The translations under genes and the position numbers were made by a program. The notes beneath the pieces were generated by a model, which ran no database searches, was not told where the DNA came from, and worked only from the letters and a program-made list of their open reading frames with translations. A DNA stretch of 64,000 nt from Labedaea rhizosphaerae (GTDB lineage: Bacteria > Actinomycetota > Actinomycetes > Mycobacteriales > Pseudonocardiaceae), in contig NZ_SNXZ01000006.1 of the NCBI RefSeq assembly GCF_004362825.1, forward strand, positions 434,001-498,000, read 5' to 3'. Positions 49,660 through 58,093 of the stretch are shown piece by piece (the first letter of the stretch is position 1; every line of letters begins with the position of its first letter).

Positions 49660-51050
49660 GCCTCGACCGTATGCGGCCGCGCCCGGCGCGTCTTGGTGAA
49701 AAGGCAGCTCACGAGCGCACCCGCGACGCACAGCCACGCGAACCAGTCACCGAGCCTGCTGTAGGGCGTCCCACCCGGCCCCGGCGCCACGTCGGTGATC
49801 AGCGTCGTGAAGGGACCGCCGGTGTGGACGACGGCGGCCACCCGGCCGCGCCCATCGCTGGCCATCAGCTCACCGGTCCGGCCGGTCCAGACGATGGCCA
49901 GCCCGTTCTCGACGCCACGCAGCAACGCGCTCCGGCTCATCTGCGTGCCGTTGTCGTTCTCCGTGGACGCGGGCAGGTACAGAATCCGCGCACCACCGCG
50001 ACCGTAGCCGTCGAACGGGGTGCGGAACGCGACGTCGCCGCAGATCACCACGCCGGCCCGGGCGCCGTCGACGGGTGGGAAGACGAGGTCGTGACCGGCC
50101 TTGGTCACGCGGTCGTGCCACTTGAGGTAGACCGACGGCGCGCCGCCGTCGGCCGGAAAAGTATACGCCTCATTGTATTTCGTGGTGCCGTCGGTGCGGG
50201 CGATGCCGGCCACGATGTCGACGTGGCGCCGGCGCGCCACCGCCTGCAGCGGCGTGGTGATGCCCGGCAGCCCGGCGGTGTCGGTACCGAACGCGCCTTC
50301 GGGCAGCACGACGGTCCGGACATCGGGTGGCAGCGCGGCGATCCGGTCCACATAGGACTTGAGGACCGCCGGGTCCGTGGGCGCCCACCCGGTCGCGTCG
50401 TCGGCGATCATGGCAACCCGTTGCGGTGCCGGGTCGTCCTGCGCCAGCCGCACGATCCCGAAACCGAGGCACACGGCCACGACCACGACTCCGAGCACCG
50501 CGGTCCGCAGGCGAGCGACACCCGGCGCCGCCACGGCGGCGAGCACCGCGGCCACGAACACCACCAGGTAGTCCACGCCCCAGAACCCGGTCACCGACGC
50601 GACTTGGAGCACGACGGGCACATCGCCTTGCGTGGCCGCGAACGTCCCGACGATGCCCGCCGGGTTGAGCACGGCCACCAGGTACAACACGCCGACCCAG
50701 ACGGCGGGCGCCGCCGCGGCGGCGAGCATGGCGCGGTTGCGCTTGACCAGGGCACGGAAGAGCAGGACGGCGAGCCCCAGGGTGAGCGCGAACCCCGCGC
50801 TGATCGTCAGGCCGAGGCTCAGCGGCTCGTCGTGCGAGCGCGAGTAGAAGCCCCAGTCCCGCGTGGTGCCCAGCACGAAGCCGGCGAAGGTGCCGGCCAA
50901 GGCCAGCCACGCAGGCAACCGCGGCGCCGCGAGGAGGGCGGGCAACGGCACCAGCCAGGCGAGTGCGGCCACCGGTGCCAGGCCGAAGCCGAAGTAGACG
51001 AATACCGCGGTCCCCAGCATCGCCGCGGCCGCCGTGATCCAACGCTGCAT
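49656..51050 (-). CDS. Membrane-anchored carbon-nitrogen hydrolase, Lnt-like
   Basis: A 464-residue membrane protein with about seven N-terminal hydrophobic segments, a periplasmic nitrilase domain and one C-terminal segment, the plan of apolipoprotein N-acyltransferase. The catalytic triad is visible: Glu in VLPEGAF, Lys in YLKWHD and Cys in VVICGDVAF. The ATG at 51050 is chosen; the frame stays open to 51068, but that part overlaps the operator. The operator abuts the start codon, which suggests tight TetR control. Regulated expression is unusual for a housekeeping Lnt, so this may act on a special substrate. Confidence 0.83.
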   Translation of the reverse strand: MQRWITAAAAMLGTAVFVYFGFGLAPVAALAWLVPLPALLAAPRLPAWLALAGTFAGFVLGTTRDWGFYSRSHDEPLSLGLTISAGFALTLGLAVLLFRALVKRNRAMLAAAAAPAVWVGVLYLVAVLNPAGIVGTFAATQGDVPVVLQVASVTGFWGVDYLVVFVAAVLAAVAAPGVARLRTAVLGVVVVAVCLGFGIVRLAQDDPAPQRVAMIADDATGWAPTDPAVLKSYVDRIAALPPDVRTVVLPEGAFGTDTAGLPGITTPLQAVARRRHVDIVAGIARTDGTTKYNEAYTFPADGGAPSVYLKWHDRVTKAGHDLVFPPVDGARAGVVICGDVAFRTPFDGYGRGGARILYLPASTENDNGTQMSRSALLRGVENGLAIVWTGRTGELMASDGRGRVAAVVHTGGPFTTLITDVAPGPGGTPYSRLGDWFAWLCVAGALVSCLFTKTRRARPHTVEA

Positions 51051-51087
51051 GTCTACACCGTATACCAAGTCGGTCTACGGTGTAGAC
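51051..51087. promoter_or_regulatory. Tandem TetR-type operators at the Lnt-like gene
   Basis: Two palindromes, GTCTACACCGTATAC (51051-51065) and GTCTACGGTGTAGAC (51073-51087), have centres 22 bp apart, two helical turns. They match the site in front of tetR (48691-48705). The first touches the start codon of the Lnt-like gene. This is consistent with repression by the TetR protein at 48713. Confidence 0.75.
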
Positions 51088-51129
51088 CTCACCTCGAACC
51101 CAGCCTTGAGCAGTCGAAGCACGGCGAAC

Positions 51130-51157
51130 GCCCGCCATCCCGGTCGGGATGGCGGGC
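51130..51157 (-). terminator. Strong hairpin downstream of ABC exporter genes
   Basis: Arms of 13 bp (GCCCGCCATCCCG and its complement) lie with almost no loop, 20 bases beyond the small frame ending at 51177. There is no clear T-run. It is the only terminator candidate between the ABC operon (minus) and the TetR operators. Confidence 0.5.
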
Positions 51158-51176
51158 CTTCGGAGGGCTTCGGCTT

Positions 51177-51314
51177 TCACTTGGGCGGGGCGATCTTGGC
51201 GGGAGACGGTGCCGCCGGCCGTGGGTTGCGTGCGCCGGGGGTCGACGGCCAGCCCGCGTGCCAGGCGAAGCGGGCGTTCAGGACCGTGCGCTGCGCGATC
51301 AGGGCGACCAACAT
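51177..51314 (-). CDS. Possible small protein after the ABC permease
   Basis: A 45-codon frame starts at ATG 51314, 8 bp after the permease stop, with a GAGGAAAG ribosome-site-like stretch overlapping that stop. The product begins MLVALIAQRTVLNARF and ends Pro/Ala-rich. It ends just before a strong hairpin, as a last gene of an operon would. No family is recognisable and the Pro/Ala/Arg content is typical of chance frames in GC-rich DNA, so this is tentative. Confidence 0.35.
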   Translation of the reverse strand: MLVALIAQRTVLNARFAWHAGWPSTPGARNPRPAAPSPAKIAPPK

Positions 51315-51322
51315 CGCTTTCC

Positions 51323-52090
51323 TCACCGGGAGATGTCGCGGTTGTACAAGCGGAGCGACCACAGGTAGCCGACCAGGGTGAACGCCACACACCACCCGAT
51401 CGCCCACGGCAGCGCCTGCGCGACCGGCCCGCCGGTGAGCAGTCCGCGGATCGTGTCGATCATGGGCGTGAAGGGCTGGTGCGCGGCGAACCAGGCCGGC
51501 CCGCCCGACATCGCGGACGGCGGGAGGAAGGCGCTCGAGATGAACGGCAGGAACTGCAGCGGCAGCGTCGTGCTGTTCGCCCCGCCGGGCGTCCGCGTCG
51601 CCATCCCGAACGCCAGCGCCAGCCACGTCATGGCGAACACGATCATCAACGTCACCGCGGCGAAGGCCACGAAGCCGAGGAAGTCCGCGCTGGGGCGGAA
51701 ACCGGCCAGCAGACCCACGCAGACCACCAGCGTGAGCGACAGGGCCGTGCGGATCAACGCGCCCGCCACCTGTCCGATCAGCACCGAACTCCGCGCGATC
51801 GGCATCGTGCGGAACCGGCTGATGATGCCCTCGTTCATGTCGATGTTCACGGTCACGGCCGTGGAGGCACAGCTGCTGCCGATCGCCATCACGAGGATGC
51901 CGGGCACCAGGAAGTTCACGTAGTCGCCGTGGCCGGTCACCGCGCTCATCGCGTTGCCGAACACGTACACGAACAGCAACATCATGATCGTCGGCGTCAG
52001 CAACGCGCTGATCGTCAGCATCGGGAACCGGATGGCGTGCTGCAGGTCCCGCCGCAGCATCGTCGAGGAATCGATTGCGATCGCTGCCAT
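51323..52090 (-). CDS. ABC-2 type (DrrB-like) transport permease
   Basis: A 255-residue ABC-2 permease with six hydrophobic segments and the NFLVPGILVMAIGSS region typical of daunorubicin-resistance DrrB. The ATG at 52090 lies just beyond the ATPase stop; a GTG at 52099, overlapping that stop, is also possible. Together with the ATPase it forms a drug or lipid exporter. It belongs to the operon controlled from the RHH gene at 54435. Confidence 0.86.
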   Translation of the reverse strand: MAAIAIDSSTMLRRDLQHAIRFPMLTISALLTPTIMMLLFVYVFGNAMSAVTGHGDYVNFLVPGILVMAIGSSCASTAVTVNIDMNEGIISRFRTMPIARSSVLIGQVAGALIRTALSLTLVVCVGLLAGFRPSADFLGFVAFAAVTLMIVFAMTWLALAFGMATRTPGGANSTTLPLQFLPFISSAFLPPSAMSGGPAWFAAHQPFTPMIDTIRGLLTGGPVAQALPWAIGWCVAFTLVGYLWSLRLYNRDISR

Positions 52091-52091
52091 G

Positions 52092-53018
52092 TCAGGCACC
52101 GCCTTTCGCCGCGGTGAGCGCGAGGAACACGTCGTCGAGATCGGGGGTGTGCACGGTCAGCTCGGCGACGTCGACCCCGTGCGCGTCGAGCCGGTCGAGC
52201 ACGCCGCGCAGGGTCGGCACCCCGCCGTCGCCCGGCACCCGCAACACCAGTGCCTCGTCGTCACGGGTCGTGTCCTCGAACAGGCGGGCCGCCGAGTCGA
52301 GCCCGCCCGGGTCGGTGAAGCGCAGCCGCACGTGGCCGCCGGGCACCATCCGCTTCAGCTCGGCCGCGGTGCCCTGGGCCACGAGCTTTCCGTGGTCCAG
52401 CACGGCGATCCGGTCGGCCAGCTCGTCGGCCTCGTCGAGGTACTGGGTGGTCAGGAAGATCGTCACGCCGTCGGCCACCAGCTTGCGGATGATCCCCCAC
52501 ATCGTCCGGCGGCTGCGCGGGTCCAGGCCGGTGGTCGGCTCGTCCAGGAAGATGATCGACGGGCGCCCGACCAGGGTCATCGCCAGGTCCAGGCGCCGGC
52601 GCATGCCACCGGAGTAGGTCGCCAGTGGCCGCTTCGCCGCGTCTTCAAGGTCGAACGTCGCCAGCAGGTCCGCGGTCACGGCGCGCGCCTCGCGCTTGTC
52701 GTAGTGGTGCAGCCGCGCCATCAGCAGGAGGTTCTCCTCGCCGGTGAGCAGGCTGTCCACCGCGGAGAACTGGCCGGTCACGCCGATGAGCTTGCGCACG
52801 CCCGCCGGGTCGCGGGCCAGGTCGTGCCCGCCGACCCGGACCGTGCCCGCGTCCGGCCGGACCAAAGTGGACAGTATCTGCACGGTCGTGGTCTTGCCGG
52901 CGCCGTTCGGGCCGAGCAGCGAGAAGATGGTGCCGCTGGGCACTTCCAGGTCGATCCCGTCGAGCACGGTCTTGGCGCCGAAGGACTTGCGCAGACCGGT
53001 CACCTCGATCGCGGCCAT
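52092..53018 (-). CDS. ABC transporter ATPase, DrrA-like
   Basis: A 308-residue ATPase. Walker A is LLGPNGAGKTT, the signature is TYSGGMRRRLDL and Walker B is IIFLDEPTTGLD. It also has the C-terminal extension seen in DrrA proteins. It precedes the permease with a 1-bp gap and follows the DUF4097 gene by 3 bp. It exports a hydrophobic substrate, unknown here. Confidence 0.92.
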   Translation of the reverse strand: MAAIEVTGLRKSFGAKTVLDGIDLEVPSGTIFSLLGPNGAGKTTTVQILSTLVRPDAGTVRVGGHDLARDPAGVRKLIGVTGQFSAVDSLLTGEENLLLMARLHHYDKREARAVTADLLATFDLEDAAKRPLATYSGGMRRRLDLAMTLVGRPSIIFLDEPTTGLDPRSRRTMWGIIRKLVADGVTIFLTTQYLDEADELADRIAVLDHGKLVAQGTAAELKRMVPGGHVRLRFTDPGGLDSAARLFEDTTRDDEALVLRVPGDGGVPTLRGVLDRLDAHGVDVAELTVHTPDLDDVFLALTAAKGGA

Positions 53019-53021
53019 TGA

Positions 53022-53861
53022 TCAGCCCGCCCGGTGCACGAGAATGTTGCCGTTGAAGGTGCGGGCCTTCACCTTCACGGTCTCCGGCGCGCCTTCGCTG
53101 TGGTCGGCCACGGCCAGCTCGGAGTGCACCGAGCCGACGAGCGTGTTCACGTCCAGCCACGCGGCCGAACCCTGGCGGATGCCGACCTCCAGCTCACCGC
53201 TCGCCGCCTGCATCGACATCGTGCCGCGCACCACGTCGAGCAGCCGGATGTCGCCGGCCGCGGTGCGGGCCGTGACGTTCTGCTCGGCCCGCGCGACGAC
53301 GATGTCGCCGCTGGCCGTGTTGAAGCTGGCCTCGCCCGAGCACTCGCCGACCCAGGTGTCGCCGGAGATGTTCTTGATGTGCGCGGTGCCGGTGATCGCG
53401 TCGATCCGCATGGTGCCGCCCGCGCTGACCGAGGCGTTGCCGTCGACCAGCGCGACCGCGACGTCGCCGTTGGGCGTGTCCAGGTCGAGCCCGCCGAGGT
53501 GGCCGAGGTGGAAGTCACCGCTCGCCGTCTTGAACCGGCAGGCCCCGAGCCGCCCCTCGGTCGTGACGTCGCCGGTGGCGGACTGGCAGGACACCGCCGA
53601 GCCGCTCGGCAGCTCGATGGTCACCTCGATCGCGCCGGTGCGGCCCCACAACCGGTTCGGCTTGGGCGCCTTCACCGTCAGCGTGCCGTTGCGGAACTCG
53701 ACGGTGGTCTCCTCGACGGCCCGCACGTCCAGGTTGTTGGCCGCGTTGCGCGGCTGGATGTCGACCGTGGTGTCGGTGCGGTCGCTCGCGACGATCCTCG
53801 TGTCGCCGACCACCAGCTTCAGCACGGCGGAAATGGGCTCAGGCGTTTGGTAAACAGGCAT
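53022..53861 (-). CDS. DUF4097-family beta-helix protein
   Basis: A 279-residue DUF4097 protein. Repeated SATGDV/TASGDF/NTASGDI/TAAGDI units every 20-25 residues show the right-handed beta-helix (LiaG-like) fold. It has no signal peptide, so it is cytoplasmic or associates with the membrane complex. Such proteins are often encoded next to DrrAB-type exporters or envelope-stress systems, as here (3 bp from the ATPase). The role is unknown, maybe sensing or scaffold. Confidence 0.86.
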   Translation of the reverse strand: MPVYQTPEPISAVLKLVVGDTRIVASDRTDTTVDIQPRNAANNLDVRAVEETTVEFRNGTLTVKAPKPNRLWGRTGAIEVTIELPSGSAVSCQSATGDVTTEGRLGACRFKTASGDFHLGHLGGLDLDTPNGDVAVALVDGNASVSAGGTMRIDAITGTAHIKNISGDTWVGECSGEASFNTASGDIVVARAEQNVTARTAAGDIRLLDVVRGTMSMQAASGELEVGIRQGSAAWLDVNTLVGSVHSELAVADHSEGAPETVKVKARTFNGNILVHRAG

Positions 53862-53913
53862 GGCTGTCCCCTCGAAAGGTGTTGTGTTGCGCGTTTGCGC
53901 AGGTCAGAAGCGG

Positions 53914-54435
53914 CTAGCGAACCCAGCCGGTGAAGCTCTCCCCGGTGCCCCAGACGCTCTTCGCGCTGGGCGTGCGGGTGGTCTGCCCGTCGAGCCGGGC
54001 CGCGACGACGCGGGTGAGCCAGGCGTTGACCGAGAGCCCCTCGCGGCTCGCGGCCTCCTCCACCCGGTTCTTCAGGCCTTCGGACACCCGGAAGTTGATC
54101 CGGGCGGTGGCGCCATCATCGGCGCCACTTGGCGCCACCGGTTGCGCCAATGGCGCCTCGGTGGGCGCCGACGCCTCGGCCGGGGCCGGTGGCACCGGCG
54201 AGGTGACGACGAAATCGGGGTTCAGACCACGCAGCCGCACGTCGACCGACCCCGGCGCCAGGTCACGCGTGATCTCGTCCGCGGCCGCGGACAAGGCGTT
54301 GAGCAGCGTGAGCCGGGTGGCCGACTCCAGGGCGGCGGTGAGTCGTTCGGCGACGGCGCGGCTGTCCGCGCCGCCTGCCTCGGCGGCCACCGCAAGCTCG
54401 GAGCGGAGGTTTTCGACGTACGGCTCGAGGTCCAT
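53914..54435 (-). CDS. Ribbon-helix-helix (HicB-like) regulator, first gene of the exporter operon
   Basis: A 173-residue protein. The C-terminal 60 residues carry an RHH/Arc-type domain (ARINFRVSEGLKNRVEEAA and then GLSVNAWLTRVVAARL). A Pro/Ala-rich linker precedes it, and the N-terminal 75 residues are helical. The start is the ATG at 54435, 22 bp from three copies of TGGCGCCA, the likely operator. It is co-directional with DUF4097 and the ABC genes. It probably represses its own operon. No HicA-like toxin is visible, so it is not a toxin-antitoxin pair. Confidence 0.8.
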   Translation of the reverse strand: MDLEPYVENLRSELAVAAEAGGADSRAVAERLTAALESATRLTLLNALSAAADEITRDLAPGSVDVRLRGLNPDFVVTSPVPPAPAEASAPTEAPLAQPVAPSGADDGATARINFRVSEGLKNRVEEAASREGLSVNAWLTRVVAARLDGQTTRTPSAKSVWGTGESFTGWVR

Positions 54436-54456
54436 GCGACTACTTTGGCACACGAG

Positions 54457-54496
54457 TGGCGCCAATGCAAGCGAGAGTGGCGCCAAAGTGGCGCCA
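54457..54496. promoter_or_regulatory. Three TGGCGCCA palindromes, likely RHH operator
   Basis: Identical 8-bp palindromes start at 54457, 54478 and 54489, spaced 21 and 11 bp (two and one helical turns), between the RHH start and the PI-PLC stop. Further copies occur inside the RHH gene at 54108-54115 and 54130-54137. The density far exceeds chance for an 8-mer. Confidence 0.7.
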
Positions 54497-54501
54497 TTGA
54501 G

Positions 54502-55911
54502 CTACGAGACGGCGCCTTGCTGGGCGATCATGGTCTGGTACCAGGACGCGTACGGGGTGTTCGACGCCGGGTAGCTGGCCGGTGGGTTGGTGGCTTCACC
54601 AGCGGAATCGAAGTCCCAGCCACGCACGAGGTGGCCGTTCTGCCGCCCCGACACGATGAACGACGAGGCCGTGGCCGGGGCGCCGTAGAACAAGGCGTCC
54701 TGCAGTTCGGCCGGGTCGCCCTGCTGGTACTCGTCGAACGCCGCCTGGTCGTACTGGATGCGGGCGCCGGCCACCCGGTCGGTGCTCACCCGCAGGGTCT
54801 GCGCCGGAGTGGCGCCATCGGCGCCGGTGTAGACGTGCACGCTCTGCGTGCCGCGCACCGAGGTCGTCTTGTCGTAGCGGGCGGCGGAGGTCTTGGCGTT
54901 GCCGGTCCACGTGACCGTCGAGCCGCTGAGCGTGCCGGTCCACGTCCAGTTCTGGCTGCTGCTCTGGCTCTGGTGGATCTCGCGCAGCGTGCTGGTACCG
55001 GTGAACGCCAGCGTCGGCAGCACGCCGTTGTCGTACTGGTGGCTCGCCGACCAGCTGATCTCGCCGTCCGCGCCGAGGTGGCCGACGTGGTACCAGAGCG
55101 TGGTGGCGCTCTGGGACTGGTGCACCTCGACGAGGTCGCCGTTGTCGTTCAGCGCGACCGCTGGCGTGACGCCGCTGTCGTAGCGCCCGTGCCGCAGCCA
55201 GGTCACCCGGCCGTCGGCGCCGTAGGCACCGGTCCAGTACCAGAGCGCGCCCGCGCCGGAGTCGTGCACCTCGACCACCTGGCCGTGGCCGTTGAGCGCG
55301 ATCGCCGGGTGGTAGCCGACGTCGCGGCGGTACTCCGCGCGAGTGCCCTCGTCCCCGGAGATCAACGGCAACACCTTGCCCCGCAAGGAATCCACAGTGG
55401 AGCCGTTGAGGTAGTTCTTGGCCTCCAGCATCTTCGGGCCGAACGCGGCACGCAGTTCCTGGTTGAGCGCGGTCAGGTTGCCCGCGGCGTAGGACTGGTT
55501 GTCGGTCAGGTCGTCCTTGAGGTCGAGCATCACCACGATCGGGGCGGCGGTGGTGTGCGTGCCCGACCAAGCCGACACGACCGCGAGCCAGTCGTGCAGC
55601 AGGCTCGACGCGGGGTTGCCGCCGCCGTGGTCCACGAGGTCGCCCGGGCTCGAGTGGCCGATCGAGTAGTCGTGGTTGGTCGCGTAGCCGTTGTCGTGGA
55701 TGTCGAACTCGATGAACCGCACGCCGTGGTCGAGCTGGTAGGTGATCGACCCCTTCGCGCCGTCGACGTCGCCGGAGTAGCTGTTGTGCGTCGCGGCGAA
55801 CACCGACGCGGTGAACGCGGGCGCCGCGGTGGCGGGGGTGGTGGCGACGACCGCGCCGGTGATGACGGCGGCGGCCGTGAAGGTGACGGCGAGCGTGCGC
55901 TTCGAAGTCAT
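54502..55911 (-). CDS. Secreted PI-PLC-like phosphodiesterase with inserted propeller-like repeats
   Basis: A 469-residue exported protein with a clear signal peptide (TLAVTFTAAAVITGAVVA, cleavage near ATAAP). The PI-PLC X-type start is present: ATHNSYSGD with the first catalytic His, then FDIHDNG with the second His. The catalytic fold appears split by about 150 residues of three repeats (ALNxxGxVVEVH, LWYxxG, GADGxxxW), like a small propeller or lectin insert. It would cleave phosphatidylinositol or related lipid heads outside the cell. It is an independent gene. Confidence 0.84.
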   Translation of the reverse strand: MTSKRTLAVTFTAAAVITGAVVATTPATAAPAFTASVFAATHNSYSGDVDGAKGSITYQLDHGVRFIEFDIHDNGYATNHDYSIGHSSPGDLVDHGGGNPASSLLHDWLAVVSAWSGTHTTAAPIVVMLDLKDDLTDNQSYAAGNLTALNQELRAAFGPKMLEAKNYLNGSTVDSLRGKVLPLISGDEGTRAEYRRDVGYHPAIALNGHGQVVEVHDSGAGALWYWTGAYGADGRVTWLRHGRYDSGVTPAVALNDNGDLVEVHQSQSATTLWYHVGHLGADGEISWSASHQYDNGVLPTLAFTGTSTLREIHQSQSSSQNWTWTGTLSGSTVTWTGNAKTSAARYDKTTSVRGTQSVHVYTGADGATPAQTLRVSTDRVAGARIQYDQAAFDEYQQGDPAELQDALFYGAPATASSFIVSGRQNGHLVRGWDFDSAGEATNPPASYPASNTPYASWYQTMIAQQGAVS

Positions 55912-55965
55912 GCGACTGGCTTACCGCAGCGCGCTCGTGCCACGGAACAGCCATAAGCACGAACT

Positions 55966-56415
55966 TCACTCTTGTTCAGCGTGCATTTCCTTGGCGGCTG
56001 CCAGGATGAGGTCGAACGCTTCCGCGACGATCTCCAGGCCCCGGTCCTCCAGCTGCAGGAAGAGCTTCTGCTGTTCCGCCTGGCCGGCCCGGGTCACCCG
56101 GTCGATCTGCTCGTGGCCCTCTTCGGTCAGCTCCAGTTTGCGCACCCGGCGATCGGCCGGGTCCTCGCTGCGGGTCACCAGACCCTGGGCGACCAGCCGG
56201 TCGACGATGCCGGAGAGCGTCGCGGGGCTGGCGTTGATGCGGGACGCGAGGTCCTGCGCCGCCAGCGGCCCCTGGCGGTAGAGCACGAGCGCGACCTTGA
56301 GCTGCGGCATGGTCAGGTTCAGGTCCAGCAGGGGGTGCTTTGCCCCGGCCATCACATCACGCATCGCAGCCTGCGTCTCCATGATGTGCATGATCAGCTG
56401 GTCACGGTCGGCCAC
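55966..56415 (-). CDS. MarR-family transcriptional regulator
   Basis: A 149-residue MarR protein: the winged-helix core is LAAQDLASRINASPATLSGIV, followed by RLVAQGLVTRSEDPADRRVR (wing). The GTG start has a GGAGGGG site. It is divergent from the MFS exporter at 56510 and shares a promoter region containing two GTAAACTA repeats. Control of that exporter is the standard arrangement. Confidence 0.9.
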   Translation of the reverse strand: MADRDQLIMHIMETQAAMRDVMAGAKHPLLDLNLTMPQLKVALVLYRQGPLAAQDLASRINASPATLSGIVDRLVAQGLVTRSEDPADRRVRKLELTEEGHEQIDRVTRAGQAEQQKLFLQLEDRGLEIVAEAFDLILAAAKEMHAEQE

Positions 56416-56431
56416 AAGGCCCCTCCGGTCG

Positions 56432-56458
56432 GTAAACTACTTTGCGTCGCGTAAACTA
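56432..56458. promoter_or_regulatory. Direct-repeat operator between marR and MFS exporter
   Basis: GTAAACTA occurs at 56432-56439 and 56451-56458, spaced 19 bp. The stretch between them contains an imperfect palindrome (TTTGCG-TCG-CGTAAA). The position, about 20 bp from the marR start and 50 bp from the MFS start, fits a shared MarR operator. Confidence 0.55.
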
Positions 56459-56509
56459 TTCGCGCTACCTTAAGCAATACTACTGGGGTTCTCTTCGAGG
56501 GGGAGCGTG

Positions 56510-58093
56510 ATGTCGCAGGACACGCCCGGCATGCGACGCGAAGTGCTCGTCGTCCTACCTGGCCTGCTGCTCGCCATGATGCTGGCGATGCTCGACAACT
56601 TCATCGTGGGCACGGCGATGCCCCGGATCGTGGGCGAGCTCGGCGGGCTCGCGCACCTGTCGTGGGTGGTCACCGCCTACGTGCTCGGCACCACCGTGTC
56701 GACGCCGATCTGGGGCAAGCTCGGCGACCTCTACGGCCGCAAGACCATCTTCATCATCTCGATCGTGATCTTCCTGGTCGGCTCCGCGCTGTGCGGCATG
56801 GCCGGGTCGTCGATGCTGGGCGGCACGGCCGACGGCATGACCGAGCTGATCGCGTTCCGCGCGATCCAGGGCCTGGGTGCCGGTGGCCTGATCGTCAACG
56901 TCATGGCGATCATCGGCGACCTCGTCCCGCCCCGGGAGCGCGGCCGCTACCAGGGGATCATGGCCGCGGTCATGTCGCTGGCGATGATCGCCGGCCCGTT
57001 GGTCGGTGGCTTCATCACCGACCACCTCGACTGGCGCTGGGCGTTCTACGTGAACCTGCCGCTGGGTGGCATCGCGCTGCTGGTGCTGGTCACCACGCTG
57101 CACCTGCCGCGCAAGCGCAGCGAGCACCGCATCGACTGGCCGGGTGCCGCGTTGCTCACCGTCGGCATCGCCGCGCTCGTGCTGATCACCACGTGGGGCG
57201 GCACGCAGTACGCGTGGGGTTCGGCGCAGATCCTGGTGCTGGCCGTGATCGCCGTGATCACGCTGACGGCCTTCGTGCTCGTCGAGCGCAAGGCCCGCGA
57301 GCCGATCCTGCCGCTGAACCTGTTCGCCAACCGCAACTTCACCCTGATCTCGCTGGTCGGCTTCCTGCTCGGCTTCGCGATGTTCGGCGCGATCAACTTC
57401 CTGCCGTTGTTCCAGCAGACCGTGCAGGGTGCGAGCGCGACGAACTCCGGGCTGTTGCTGCTGCCGATGATGGCGGCGGCGATGGTCGTGTCGTTGTTCG
57501 TCGGGCAGGCGATCACCAGGACCGGCCACTACAAGTCGTTCCCGGTGATCGGCGGCGTGATCATGGCGGTCGCCATGTACCTGCTGTCCACCCAGGACGT
57601 GAGCACGAAGCCGTGGCAGACCGGCATCTTCATCGCCGTGCTCGGCCTCGGCATGGGCTTCCTGATGCAGACCACCATGCTGATCGCGCAGAACAGCGTC
57701 GACCCCAAGGACATGGGCGTGGCGAGCAGCAGCGCCATGTTCTTCCGGTCGATCGGTGGTTCGTTCGGTGTCTCGCTCTTCGGCGCGGTGTTCAACAACC
57801 GGCTCACCGAGGAGCTGACCAACCGCCTGGGTCCGCAGGGCGCCGCGTTCACCAGCGGTGGCGGCCGGGTCGACCCGGCGGCGCTCAAGCAGTTGCGGCC
57901 CGAGGTGCACGACGACTTCATGGCCTCGCTGGCGACGGCGTTGTCGGAGGTCTTCGTGTGGGCCATCGTGTTCGCCGTCGCGGTGCCGCTGTTCGCGCTC
58001 GCGCTCAAGCACGTGCCGCTGCGGGGCGCGCCGACCGAGGCGCCGAAGGAAGCCGACGAGCCGGCGGGCTCACCCGTCGCCGCGCTGGACTAG
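56510..58093 (+). CDS. DHA2-family MFS drug exporter
   Basis: A 527-residue MFS protein of the 14-segment DHA2 class. The conserved LDNFIVGTAMPRI (segment 1), WVVTAYVLGTTVSTPIWGKL and GKLGDLYGRKTIF patterns are present, as is the QGLGAGGLIVNV motif C-like region. The ATG at 56510 has AGGGGG 6 bases upstream; a GTG one codon earlier is possible. It is divergent from MarR. It exports drugs or other hydrophobic compounds. The 3' end overlaps the next convergent gene by 24 bp. Confidence 0.91.
   Translation: MSQDTPGMRREVLVVLPGLLLAMMLAMLDNFIVGTAMPRIVGELGGLAHLSWVVTAYVLGTTVSTPIWGKLGDLYGRKTIFIISIVIFLVGSALCGMAGSSMLGGTADGMTELIAFRAIQGLGAGGLIVNVMAIIGDLVPPRERGRYQGIMAAVMSLAMIAGPLVGGFITDHLDWRWAFYVNLPLGGIALLVLVTTLHLPRKRSEHRIDWPGAALLTVGIAALVLITTWGGTQYAWGSAQILVLAVIAVITLTAFVLVERKAREPILPLNLFANRNFTLISLVGFLLGFAMFGAINFLPLFQQTVQGASATNSGLLLLPMMAAAMVVSLFVGQAITRTGHYKSFPVIGGVIMAVAMYLLSTQDVSTKPWQTGIFIAVLGLGMGFLMQTTMLIAQNSVDPKDMGVASSSAMFFRSIGGSFGVSLFGAVFNNRLTEELTNRLGPQGAAFTSGGGRVDPAALKQLRPEVHDDFMASLATALSEVFVWAIVFAVAVPLFALALKHVPLRGAPTEAPKEADEPAGSPVAALD

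Noticed and set aside
53914-54435. HicAB-type toxin-antitoxin pair
   Set aside because: Only the RHH regulator half exists; no small HicA-like toxin lies on either side.
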